From: Actinomycetes bacterium
GTDB lineage: Bacteria; Actinomycetota; Acidimicrobiia; Spongiisociales; UBA5794
Reading direction: 5' to 3'
Assembly: GCA_024640745.1 (NCBI GenBank)
Contig: JAHEEL010000038.1
Coordinates: 1-14,317 of the forward strand
Length of the DNA: 14,317 bases
Under the pieces are notes generated by a model, which saw only the letters and a program-made list of their open reading frames with translations, ran no database searches and had not been told where the DNA came from. This document shows positions 5,978 through 13,195 of this stretch, one piece after another. Position 1 is the stretch's first letter, and each line of letters starts with the position of its first letter. A program made the translations under genes and the position numbers.

Positions 5978-6613
5978 GTGACCGACAGGCATGACCTCAC
6001 CGACCGACAGCGACAAATCCTCGATCTGATCGCCGAGACCGTCCGCGATCGCGGCTATCCCCCGTCGGTCCGTGAGATCGGCGAGGCCGTTGGGTTGTCG
6101 TCGCCCTCTACCGTCCACAGCCACCTCTCGGCGCTCGAGCGGGCCGGGTACCTTCGTCGCGATCCCTCCAAGCCGCGGGCGATCGAAGTGATCGACAACG
6201 GCCTCCCGGAGACCTCGCTCCACCGGGCTCCTGTACGCGATGTCCCGCTCGTCGGCCGGATCGCGGCCGGATCGCCGATTCTCGCCGAAGAGGACATCCA
6301 GGAGATCTACCCACTCCCCGCGGAGCTCGTCGGGAACGACCCCGTCTTCATGCTCGACGTGCGGGGCGACTCCATGATCGATGCCGGGATCTTCGACGGT
6401 GACTACGTCGTCATCCGGCGCCAGTCCGTTGCGAACGACGGTCAGCTGGTCGCTGCGCTCGTCTCGGAGGAAGAGGCCACGGTCAAACGCCTGCGGCGCA
6501 GGGATGGCCGTGTGATCCTCGAAGCCGAGAACCCGGCCTACGCACCGATGGTCTTCACCGAGGGCGTCGAGATCCTCGGAGTCGTGGTTGCGGTGCTCCG
6601 ACGCGTCGAGTAG
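5978..6613 (+). CDS. lexA: SOS response repressor LexA
   Basis: LexA represses DNA-damage genes and cleaves itself when RecA filaments form. The 211 residues contain an N-terminal winged helix (LTDRQRQILDLI, YPPSVREIGEAVGLSSPSTVHSHL, GYLRRD). The self-cleavage site Ala97-Gly98 lies in VGRIAAGSP. The peptidase has catalytic Ser132 in GDSMID and Lys170 in ATVKRL. GTG 5978 was chosen because a CAGGGG ribosome site precedes it and it directly precedes the conserved first helix; the upstream in-frame extension overlaps the AlkZ-like gene. The stop is only one base from the stop of convergent dapF. Confidence 0.98.
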   Translation: MTDRHDLTDRQRQILDLIAETVRDRGYPPSVREIGEAVGLSSPSTVHSHLSALERAGYLRRDPSKPRAIEVIDNGLPETSLHRAPVRDVPLVGRIAAGSPILAEEDIQEIYPLPAELVGNDPVFMLDVRGDSMIDAGIFDGDYVVIRRQSVANDGQLVAALVSEEEATVKRLRRRDGRVILEAENPAYAPMVFTEGVEILGVVVAVLRRVE

Positions 6614-6614
6614 A

Positions 6615-7373
6615 TCAGTCCACCGAGCCGCGGTAGACGATTGCTGCGGGCCCGACCATCCACGCGCCGGCGTCGTCGAACTCGATGAGCAGCTCGCCAC
6701 CCGGGAGCGCGACTGTCACCGCATCGCCGAGCTCGGCCACCGAGCGGGCGGCGAATGCGGCGGCCGCCGAACCGGTGCCGGATGCTGCCGTCTCACCGAC
6801 CCCGCGCTCCCAGACCCGTACCGTGATCCGGTTGCCCTCGCCGATCTCGACGAACTCAACGTTCGTTCCCTCCGGGAAGATCGGGTCGTGCTCGATCGTC
6901 GAGCCGATGCCTTCGACATCGGCACCGTCCACGTCGTCGACGAACAACACGGCGTGGGGATTGCCGACGCCGACGGGCCTCACCGAGTGGCCCGCAACCC
7001 TCAGCTTCTCCGTACGGAACGCGTGGGGCGTGCCTACGAAGGCTCGAACGATGCCTCCCGGCAACACGGTCGCCGGGTGCTCGCCGACGGCGGAGTGGAC
7101 GGTCAGCGTGGGTCCCGTGACCAGGCCGTGCTCGACCGCAACAAGCGCAACGCATCGCAACCCGTTACCGCACATCTCGGCCGATCCGCCATCCGCGTTC
7201 CAGTAGCGCATCGTGACGCTCGAATGATCCTGGGCGATGACCTCGAGAATGCCGTCTGCGCCGATGCCGGTCCTGCGTTCGCACAGTTGGGCGATGCGAT
7301 CGGGCGAAGCGTGAAAGTCCTCGGTGAAGATGATGAAGTCGTTCCCGAGTCCCTCGGCCTTCACGAAATCCAT
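6615..7373 (-). CDS. dapF: Diaminopimelate epimerase, with Ser at the second catalytic Cys position
   Basis: DapF interconverts LL- and meso-diaminopimelate for lysine and peptidoglycan synthesis. The 252 residues contain the family signatures: KAEGLGNDF near the N-terminus, the first catalytic cysteine Cys68 in EMCGNGLRC, VGNPHAV (135-141), and ERGVGETAASGTG (189-201). Family members normally read ACGTG at this last site, where the second catalytic Cys acts as the partner base. Here it is Ser198 (codon TCC). The rest of the active site is intact. The enzyme could be impaired, or this lineage may use Ser. The ATG has AAAGGA 6 bases upstream and overlaps the end of miaA by 13 bases, so it is the last gene of the rny-miaB-miaA-dapF run. 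Confidence 0.93.
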   Translation of the reverse strand: MDFVKAEGLGNDFIIFTEDFHASPDRIAQLCERRTGIGADGILEVIAQDHSSVTMRYWNADGGSAEMCGNGLRCVALVAVEHGLVTGPTLTVHSAVGEHPATVLPGGIVRAFVGTPHAFRTEKLRVAGHSVRPVGVGNPHAVLFVDDVDGADVEGIGSTIEHDPIFPEGTNVEFVEIGEGNRITVRVWERGVGETAASGTGSAAAAFAARSVAELGDAVTVALPGGELLIEFDDAGAWMVGPAAIVYRGSVD

Positions 7374-8281
7374 GGGGCGTCCTTTGCGAGCACTTCAATA
7401 GCGGTCTGCGCCATCGCTTCGGGTTCATGGTGCCACGGAATCCATTGAATGCGCGGATCCCGTCGGAAGAACGTCCGCTGTCGTTTCGCCAGCCCGTTGG
7501 TGGCGCGAATGGCGTCGGCCCGTGCACTCGGGAGGTCCACTCGCCCGTCGACGACATCGAGGAGCTCCCGATACCCGACCGCTTTGCGAGCCGTGCGGCC
7601 GAGGCGTGGAGCGAGCTCCTCCACTTCGGCGAGGAAGCCGGACTGGAGCATCTGATCAAATCGCTTCGCAATGCGTTCGGCAAGTGTTGGCCCGGGGTCG
7701 ATGCCGATGGCCGTGAATGCCCGCTCGGGCCGGTAGGAACGCACGGCTTCCGCATCGGGCGTCGCCGCACGTTCGGTTGGCGTCGCTCCGGTGAGTCGGA
7801 GTACTTCGACGGCACGCATCACTCGCCGCGGGTTCGCGAGATCGATCACCGTCGCCGCCGTTGGATCCACCGAGAGGAGTTCTGCTCGCAGCGCGTCTCC
7901 GTCCATCGCCTCCAATTCCCGCCGAATCTCGGGATCCGTCGGCGGGAAGCCCAGCGGGTCGACGAGCGAGCGGAAGTGCAGTCCCGAACCGCCTGCGACG
8001 ACTGCGTTCGCTCCCTCGGCTTCGATCGTATTCAGCACCGCCGTCCCCGCCGCCTGGAAGTCGGCCGCCGTGAACTCCTCGGTGGGATCGGCGATATCGA
8101 CGAGGTGATAGCCGAAGCGCCTACGGGTCGCGAGATCGGGCTTGGCGGTTCCGATGTCCATGCCACGGAAGACCTGCATCGAATCGACCGAGATGATCTC
8201 GGAACCGGATCGTGCCGCGATCGCTTCGGCGAGTTCGGACTTCCCGGCCGCGGTCGGCCCGAGGACGGCGACCAGGCTCAG
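7361..8281 (-). CDS. miaA: tRNA dimethylallyltransferase MiaA (proposed CTG start)
   Basis: MiaA transfers a dimethylallyl group to A37 of tRNAs that read codons starting with U. The first in-frame ATG (8179) begins at MQVFRGMDIGTAKP and would delete the essential P-loop. The frame continues upstream with VLGPTAAGKSELAEA and EIISVDS, the expected N-terminus with Walker A (residues 8-15) and Asp33. No ATG, GTG or TTG is found in frame near the right place. CTG at 8281 is preceded by AAGGGA with 7-base spacing and overlaps the miaB stop as CTGA, like a normal ATGA overlap. With this start the protein has 306 residues, the usual length. MiaB, encoded just upstream, acts on the MiaA product. Confidence 0.93.
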   Translation of the reverse strand: MSLVAVLGPTAAGKSELAEAIAARSGSEIISVDSMQVFRGMDIGTAKPDLATRRRFGYHLVDIADPTEEFTAADFQAAGTAVLNTIEAEGANAVVAGGSGLHFRSLVDPLGFPPTDPEIRRELEAMDGDALRAELLSVDPTAATVIDLANPRRVMRAVEVLRLTGATPTERAATPDAEAVRSYRPERAFTAIGIDPGPTLAERIAKRFDQMLQSGFLAEVEELAPRLGRTARKAVGYRELLDVVDGRVDLPSARADAIRATNGLAKRQRTFFRRDPRIQWIPWHHEPEAMAQTAIEVLAKDAPWIS

Positions 8282-9663
8282 ACGGCTGTCCCTTCGAGAT
8301 AGTGCGGCGCCGCCCGGGTCACCCGCACGCTCATGAATCGGCCCGGCTCGAACGAACCCGGCACGTGAACGATGCGGTTGCCCTCCGACCGGGTCGTCGC
8401 AACGTCGGCGTCTCGACGCGACGGGCCCTCGGTCAACACCGACTCGACTCTCCCGACCCGTGTCTGATTCCGCTCGAAGGTGATCGCGTTCTGCGTCGCG
8501 ACCAGTTGGTCGAATCGCTCCCGGACGGCATCCGGGGGCACCTGATCGGGCATCGACGCCGCGGGCGTTCCCGGGCGCGGCGAGTACTGAAACATGAACG
8601 CGTTGTCGAAACGTGCCTCCTCCACGACGGCAAGCGTCTGTTCGAAATCGTCGGCGGTCTCACCGGGGAAGCCCACGATGACGTCGGTCGACACGGTGAG
8701 GTCCGGCACGAGGCGGCGTGCCATCGCGAGTTTGTCGAGGAACCGCTCCGCGGTGTAGCCGCGATGCATCGCTGCGAGCACCGAGTCGCTCCCCGACTGG
8801 AGCGGGAGGTGGAGTTGCGCGGCGACCGCCGAGGTGTCGGCCATCGCGTGCGCAACGTCGTCGTGAAAATCCTTCGGGTGCGGGCTCGTGTAGCGGATGC
8901 GTCCGATGCCCTCGACCTCCCCGGCCCGCCGGAGCAGGTCGGCGAAGAGCGGTTGCCGCCCGTTCAAATCGAGATCGCGGCCATACGAGTTCACGTTTTG
9001 CCCGAGCAAGGTGACCTCGACCACTCCGTCGTCGGCGAGGCGCCGGATCTCGCGAATCACATCCCCCGGCCGCCGGCTGATCTCGGTACCGCGCACGATC
9101 GGCACGATGCAGAACGTGCAGCTGTTGTTGCACCCGGTGGTGATCGTCACCCAGGCCGAGTGTTCGGTATCTCGCCGAGACGGAAGGGATGAAGGGCCAT
9201 CTTCGGCGCTCACCGTCTCTTCCCAGATCTCGGTGACGGGACCCCATTCCTCGACGTGGTCGAGGAGCTCGATGACGCGGTGGGTGTTGTGCGTGCCGAA
9301 CACCACATCCACCCACGACGCCCGCTCGCGCACGATCTCCTTGTCCTTCTGCGCCGTGCATCCACCGACGACGATCCGCATTCCGTCCCTGCGCTCCTTG
9401 GCGGCCTTGAGGGACCCAAGGAATCCGTAGAGACGCTGATCGGCGTTCTCGCGGATGGTGCACGTGTTCACGACCACCACGTCGGCATCGTTGACATCAC
9501 CGGCACGGACCATGCCATCGGCTTCGAGCAACCCCGCGATCCGCTCCGAGTCGTGCTCGTTCATCTGGCAGCCGAAGGTGCGCACGAAGTACGAAAGACC
9601 CAAACGACGCGGCTCGTGAGGTTCGCGAACACTCGGCATCCCGAGCATCGTGGTGTCAGTCAT
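8278..9663 (-). CDS. miaB: tRNA-2-methylthio-N6-dimethylallyladenosine synthase MiaB
   Basis: MiaB is a radical SAM enzyme that adds the 2-methylthio group to i6A37 in tRNA. The 461 residues show an N-terminal methylthiotransferase domain with cluster ligands Cys32 (FGCQMN), Cys68 (NTCTIREN) and Cys102 (GGCTAQ). The radical SAM motif GCNNSCTFC has Cys178, Cys182 and Cys185. LLGQNVNSYG, LPLQSGSDSVL and STDVIVGFPGET are typical. A C-terminal TRAM domain follows from about residue 395. ATG 9663 has GGGAG 7 bases upstream and begins 16 bases after the rny stop. Its stop overlaps the proposed miaA start by 4 bases. Confidence 0.97.
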   Translation of the reverse strand: MTDTTMLGMPSVREPHEPRRLGLSYFVRTFGCQMNEHDSERIAGLLEADGMVRAGDVNDADVVVVNTCTIRENADQRLYGFLGSLKAAKERRDGMRIVVGGCTAQKDKEIVRERASWVDVVFGTHNTHRVIELLDHVEEWGPVTEIWEETVSAEDGPSSLPSRRDTEHSAWVTITTGCNNSCTFCIVPIVRGTEISRRPGDVIREIRRLADDGVVEVTLLGQNVNSYGRDLDLNGRQPLFADLLRRAGEVEGIGRIRYTSPHPKDFHDDVAHAMADTSAVAAQLHLPLQSGSDSVLAAMHRGYTAERFLDKLAMARRLVPDLTVSTDVIVGFPGETADDFEQTLAVVEEARFDNAFMFQYSPRPGTPAASMPDQVPPDAVRERFDQLVATQNAITFERNQTRVGRVESVLTEGPSRRDADVATTRSEGNRIVHVPGSFEPGRFMSVRVTRAAPHYLEGTAV

Positions 9664-9679
9664 GGGGTTGCTCCCGGAA

Positions 9680-11206
9680 TCAGCGCGCGTAGTCGCGCGC
9701 CCGGAACTCGCGAATGACCGTTACCTCGATCTGGCCCGGATACTGCAGGTCTTCCTGGAGCTTGCGCGCGATCCGCCGCGCCAGATCGCTTGCCTGCAGG
9801 TCATCCACCGCCTCGGGATCCACGATCACTCGAATCTCGCGACCAGCCTGAAGCGCAAACACATTCGCAACGCCCGCGAACGCTCCGGCGATCTCCTCGA
9901 GCCGCTCGAGACGCCGCACGTAGGACTCGAGCGCTTCGCGCCGGGCCCCCGGACGTGCGGCCGACACGGCGTCTGCAGCCTGCACGAGAACTGCCGTGAG
10001 TGTTCGCGGTTCGACTTCATTGTGATGCGACTCGATCGCGTGCACGATCGCTGGGTCTTCGCCAAACCGGCGGGCAATCTCGGCACCGATCAGGGCGTGC
10101 GAGCCGCCTACCTCGTGCGAGACGGCCTTGCCGATGTCGTGCAGGAAGGCGGCTCGTTTGGCTTCCTTCTCGTCTGCACCCAGTTCGGCGGCGAGCATCC
10201 CGGCAATGTGAGCGGCTTCCACCAGGTGGCTCAGCACGTTCTGACCGTAGCTGGTGCGGTACTGGAGCCGGCCGAGCAGGGTGATGAGCTCCGGGTGCAT
10301 CTTGGTGAGCCCGACTTCGAGCAGCGCCCATTCTCCAGCGTCTCGGACCGACTGCTCCACCTCCTCACGCGACTTCTCATAGGCCTCTTCGATCGACGAC
10401 GGATGAATGCGACCGCCTTCGACGAGCTTCTCGAGCGCCCGCCGGGCCACCTCGCGTCGCACCGGGTCGAACGTGGAAACCGATACGGCCTCCGGCGTGT
10501 CGTCGACGATCAGATTGACGCCGGCAATCGCTTCGAACGTGCGGATGTTCCGTCCGTCCCGTCCGATGATCCGGCCCTTCATGTCATCGGACGGCAGGGG
10601 GACGACCGATACGGTGGTCTCGGAGACGACCTCGGCGGCAAGACGCTGAACGGCCGTGCCGAGGATGCGACGCGCGCGACGCTCCGATTCCTCACGGGCA
10701 CGGACCTCGAGGTCCCGGATGAGCACCATTGCATCGCGGCGCGCTTCCGTTTCCACCTTCTCCAGCAGCTCGGCCTTGGCCGCCTTCGAGTCGAACCCGG
10801 CGATGCGTTCGAGCGCATCCCGAGCCTCCTCCCTGGCGATCTCGGCATCGGCTACTGCCTTCTCGGCGGCGCGCTCGCGCGCCAGCACCAGCTCCTCGCG
10901 CTGGGCCAGGTTGCCCGCGCGCTGTTCCAACGTCGCCTCACGCTGGGTGAGGCGGGACTCCTGTGAGCCCATCTCGACCCGTCGGTGTTCGAGCGTGGCG
11001 TCCTCACGTTCGCGGTAGGTCTCAGCCTTCGAGCGGGCTTCCTCTTCCGCACGAGCCAGGATCCGCTGCGCCTCGAGGCGGGCATCGCCGAGCGTCTCGT
11101 CGGGTGTGGCCTGACGACCCCCCCTCCGGGACAGGACGTACCCCGCAACGAATGCGAGACCGACGACGACGATCACCAGGGCTGCTCCGAGCCACTGCAT
11201 CATCAT
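9680..11206 (-). CDS. rny: Ribonuclease Y
   Basis: RNase Y is a membrane-bound endoribonuclease that starts mRNA decay. The product (about 508 residues) has a membrane helix at residues 4-25, a long charged coiled coil at about 37-182, a KH domain with GRIIGRDGRNIR (211-222), and an HD domain with His-Asp at 356-357 (LHDIGKA), SHHNEVEP and a conserved C-terminal half. Three ATGs lie in a row at 11206, 11203 and 11200 behind GGGGA; spacing favours the second or third, a difference of two residues. An upstream extension to 11260 lacks support. RNase Y is uncommon in well-studied actinomycetes such as Mycobacterium and Streptomyces, so its place beside recA is notable. The 222-base gap to recA implies its own promoter. 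Confidence 0.96.
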   Translation of the reverse strand: MMMQWLGAALVIVVVGLAFVAGYVLSRRGGRQATPDETLGDARLEAQRILARAEEEARSKAETYREREDATLEHRRVEMGSQESRLTQREATLEQRAGNLAQREELVLARERAAEKAVADAEIAREEARDALERIAGFDSKAAKAELLEKVETEARRDAMVLIRDLEVRAREESERRARRILGTAVQRLAAEVVSETTVSVVPLPSDDMKGRIIGRDGRNIRTFEAIAGVNLIVDDTPEAVSVSTFDPVRREVARRALEKLVEGGRIHPSSIEEAYEKSREEVEQSVRDAGEWALLEVGLTKMHPELITLLGRLQYRTSYGQNVLSHLVEAAHIAGMLAAELGADEKEAKRAAFLHDIGKAVSHEVGGSHALIGAEIARRFGEDPAIVHAIESHHNEVEPRTLTAVLVQAADAVSAARPGARREALESYVRRLERLEEIAGAFAGVANVFALQAGREIRVIVDPEAVDDLQASDLARRIARKLQEDLQYPGQIEVTVIREFRARDYAR

Positions 11207-11428
11207 TTCCCCGTTCCGTGGTCGAGAACGCAGCGTGCCGAGCCCGGGGACTCGGCACACACCGGAAACAGCACTGCAAATCGGGGGTTCAATCCCGTTC
11301 GGGTTCTTTGCCTACTGTTCTCCGTATCGACATCTGCGTTCTCAACCGCTTGGTATCAGTGTTTCGTGTGTGTCATTGTTGATGCTACCGCACTCCGGCT
11401 CCGCGCGGAACGCGAAAATCGCGTGCAG
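11207..11428. other. recA-rny intergenic region
   Basis: These 222 bases separate recA from rny, both on the minus strand, and probably hold the rny promoter, although none could be assigned with confidence. Just after recA, a small hairpin (ACGCGA-TTT-TCGCGT on the minus strand, about 11408-11423) lacks a T-run and is a poor terminator candidate. No gene or LexA box was seen. Confidence 0.4.
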
Positions 11429-12490
11429 CTACTCGGCGGGCTCTTCCGAAGCATCGCTCTCTTCGACGGCTTCCTCGTCGTCGACGATCACGCCGACGGC
11501 GCGCAAGACCTGATCTTGCAGCTGAACCGACAGTTGAGGGTTCTCGCGAAGGAACTGTTTCGCCTTCTCACGGCCCTGGCCGAGCTGATCCCCGTCGTAG
11601 GTGTACCAGGCGCCGGCCTTCTTCACGATGCCTTCCTCGACGGCGACGTCGAGCAGGCTGCCCTCGCGCGAGATCCCCTCGCCGAACATGATGTCGAACT
11701 CGGCGAGACGGAACGGCGGCGCCACCTTGTTCTTCACGATCTTGGTGCGCACCCGGTTGCCGACGTTGTCGGTTCCCGACTTGATGGCTTCGATCCGGCG
11801 AATGTCGATCCGCACGCTCGAATAGAACTTGAGCGCTCGTCCGCCGGGTGTGGTCTCCGGGCTGCCGAACATCACACCGATCTTCTCTCGCAGCTGGTTG
11901 ATGAAGATCGCGGTCGTCTGGGAGCGGTTGATCGTGCCGGCGAGCTTCCGCAGAGCCTGCGACATCAAACGGGCCTGGAGGCCGACGTGCGTGTCGCCCA
12001 TATCGCCTTCGAGTTCCGCTCGAGGCACCAAGGCGGCGACCGAGTCGATGACCACCACGTCGAGCGCGCCCGACCGGATCAGCATGTCGGTGATCTCCAG
12101 GGCCTGTTCACCGGTATCCGGTTGTGAGATCAGCAGCTCGTCGACATCGACACCGATTGCCCTTGCGTAGATCGGGTCGAGGGCGTGCTCGGCATCGATG
12201 AACGCGGCAAGGCCGCCGTTGCGCTGCGCTTCGGCGACGATGTGGAGTGCCAGGCTCGTCTTCCCCGAGCTCTCCGGCCCGTAGATCTCGACGATGCGGC
12301 CCCGCGGTACGCCACCGATGCCAAGCGCGAGGTCGAGGGAAAGCGCCCCGGTGGGGATCACGTCCATCTTGCGAATCTCTTCGTCGCCCATCCGCATGAT
12401 GGCGCCCGTGCCGAACTGGCGCTCGATCTGCGACATGGCCATCTCGATGTTCTTCTCCCGGTCTCCCCGGTCGCTCCGGTCTTCAGCCAC
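11429..12490 (-). CDS. recA: Recombinase RecA
   Basis: RecA forms ATP-dependent filaments on single-stranded DNA, catalyses strand exchange and triggers LexA self-cleavage. The 353 residues include Walker A GPESSGKT (71-78), catalytic Glu101 in AEHALDP, Walker B VVVIDS (145-150), loop L1 around LEGDMGDTHVGLQARLMSQALR, FINQLREKIGVMFGSPETTPGGRALKF (start 196) and an acidic C-terminal tail. The start is GTG 12490 with AAAGGAG 5 bases upstream. No intein is present. A LexA box lies 104 bases upstream. No recX gene follows, and rny comes next. thpR, on the same strand, ends 162 bases before recA. Confidence 0.99.
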   Translation of the reverse strand: MAEDRSDRGDREKNIEMAMSQIERQFGTGAIMRMGDEEIRKMDVIPTGALSLDLALGIGGVPRGRIVEIYGPESSGKTSLALHIVAEAQRNGGLAAFIDAEHALDPIYARAIGVDVDELLISQPDTGEQALEITDMLIRSGALDVVVIDSVAALVPRAELEGDMGDTHVGLQARLMSQALRKLAGTINRSQTTAIFINQLREKIGVMFGSPETTPGGRALKFYSSVRIDIRRIEAIKSGTDNVGNRVRTKIVKNKVAPPFRLAEFDIMFGEGISREGSLLDVAVEEGIVKKAGAWYTYDGDQLGQGREKAKQFLRENPQLSVQLQDQVLRAVGVIVDDEEAVEESDASEEPAE

Positions 12491-12593
12491 GATGTCTCCT
12501 TTGTCGACTGTCCCGCAAGCTATCGGGCGCCTGTGACAGATTCTGCTCTGTGAACCACACTGATGGTATTCGCGGTGTTCGGCATACCTTAGG

Positions 12594-12607
12594 CGAACAT
12601 CTGTTCG
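12594..12607. promoter_or_regulatory. LexA box upstream of recA
   Basis: CGAAC-atct-GTTCG is a perfect LexA core. It lies 104-117 bases upstream of the recA GTG and just beyond the thpR stop. This fits SOS control of a recA-specific promoter in this gap. Confidence 0.92.
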
Positions 12608-12652
12608 ATGTCGAGGAATCGGTGGATCGCCCGGTTCGCTGCCCGCCCGGCC

Positions 12653-13195
12653 TCAGAGGCGCACCTCGTCGAGCACGTCATAGGTCGGTCCACCGGATCC
12701 GAGGCGGCTCCGATAGAGCGTGAGCCGATCGACTTCCATCGCAAGCGGGAAGCCCGGCACGCGCTCGATCAGCGGCCGCACATCCATCGGCGGACGGATC
12801 CGTGAAAGGGTGACGTGGGCATGGAACGGTCGGTCCTCCGGCTCGAAGCCTGCGAGTTGTGCCGCCGTCTCGGCGATCTCGGCCATCGCCGTCAGGCGGT
12901 CCGTTCCTCGCTCGATGTTGAGATACACGACCGTTGCCTTGGACGGTCTCGCAAACGCGCCGAGGCCACCGAAGCTCAGGGTGAACGGCTCGACGGCCAG
13001 GTGTTCGTCGAGAAACTCGAGCACGCGGTCGCGCTGGAGCGCCGTCGTCGGCCCCAGAAAGCGAATGGTCACGTGCCAGTTGGATGGCGACGTCGACCGG
13101 CCGGGAAGCCGCAGCGTCTCGTCGGCGAGAAACGCCGCGAGGCCGTGTGCGACGTTGTCGCTGAGTGCGACGGCAAGGAACAGTCGGTCGCTCAC
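12653..13195 (-). CDS. thpR: RNA 2',3'-cyclic phosphodiesterase (2H family, ThpR/LigT)
   Basis: The 180-residue product belongs to the 2H phosphoesterase family once called 2'-5' RNA ligase. Members hydrolyse 2',3'-cyclic phosphate ends of RNA; the physiological role is poorly defined. Both catalytic HxT motifs are present: His41-Val-Thr43 in WHVTIRFLG and His127-Val-Thr129 in HAHVTLSR. Length is typical. The GTG start at 13195 overlaps the cinA stop by 4 bases (GTGA), so the two genes are translationally coupled. Its position between cinA and recA is a variation on the usual cinA-recA order. Confidence 0.93.
   Translation of the reverse strand: MSDRLFLAVALSDNVAHGLAAFLADETLRLPGRSTSPSNWHVTIRFLGPTTALQRDRVLEFLDEHLAVEPFTLSFGGLGAFARPSKATVVYLNIERGTDRLTAMAEIAETAAQLAGFEPEDRPFHAHVTLSRIRPPMDVRPLIERVPGFPLAMEVDRLTLYRSRLGSGGPTYDVLDEVRL

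Noticed and set aside
4907..6700. Long minus-strand open frame of about 600 codons opposite lexA and the AlkZ-like gene
   Set aside because: Its product is Arg/Ser-rich with no domain, and the opposite strand encodes two recognisable proteins. It is a typical high-GC antisense frame.
6857..6871. CGAAC and GTTCG half-sites inside dapF
   Set aside because: They are separated by five bases instead of four, so the LexA spacing is wrong.
9650..10966. Long plus-strand open frame opposite rny
   Set aside because: RNase Y is unmistakable on the minus strand, and the plus-strand product has no recognisable features or start signal.
11265..11310. tRNA-like piece (ACTGCAAATC followed by GGGGGTTCAATCCC)
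   Set aside because: The parts resemble an anticodon loop and a T arm, but the T stem does not pair fully and no acceptor or D arm can be formed.
10985..12127. Plus-strand open frame opposite recA
   Set aside because: It runs antisense to conserved RecA motifs and shows no protein features of its own.
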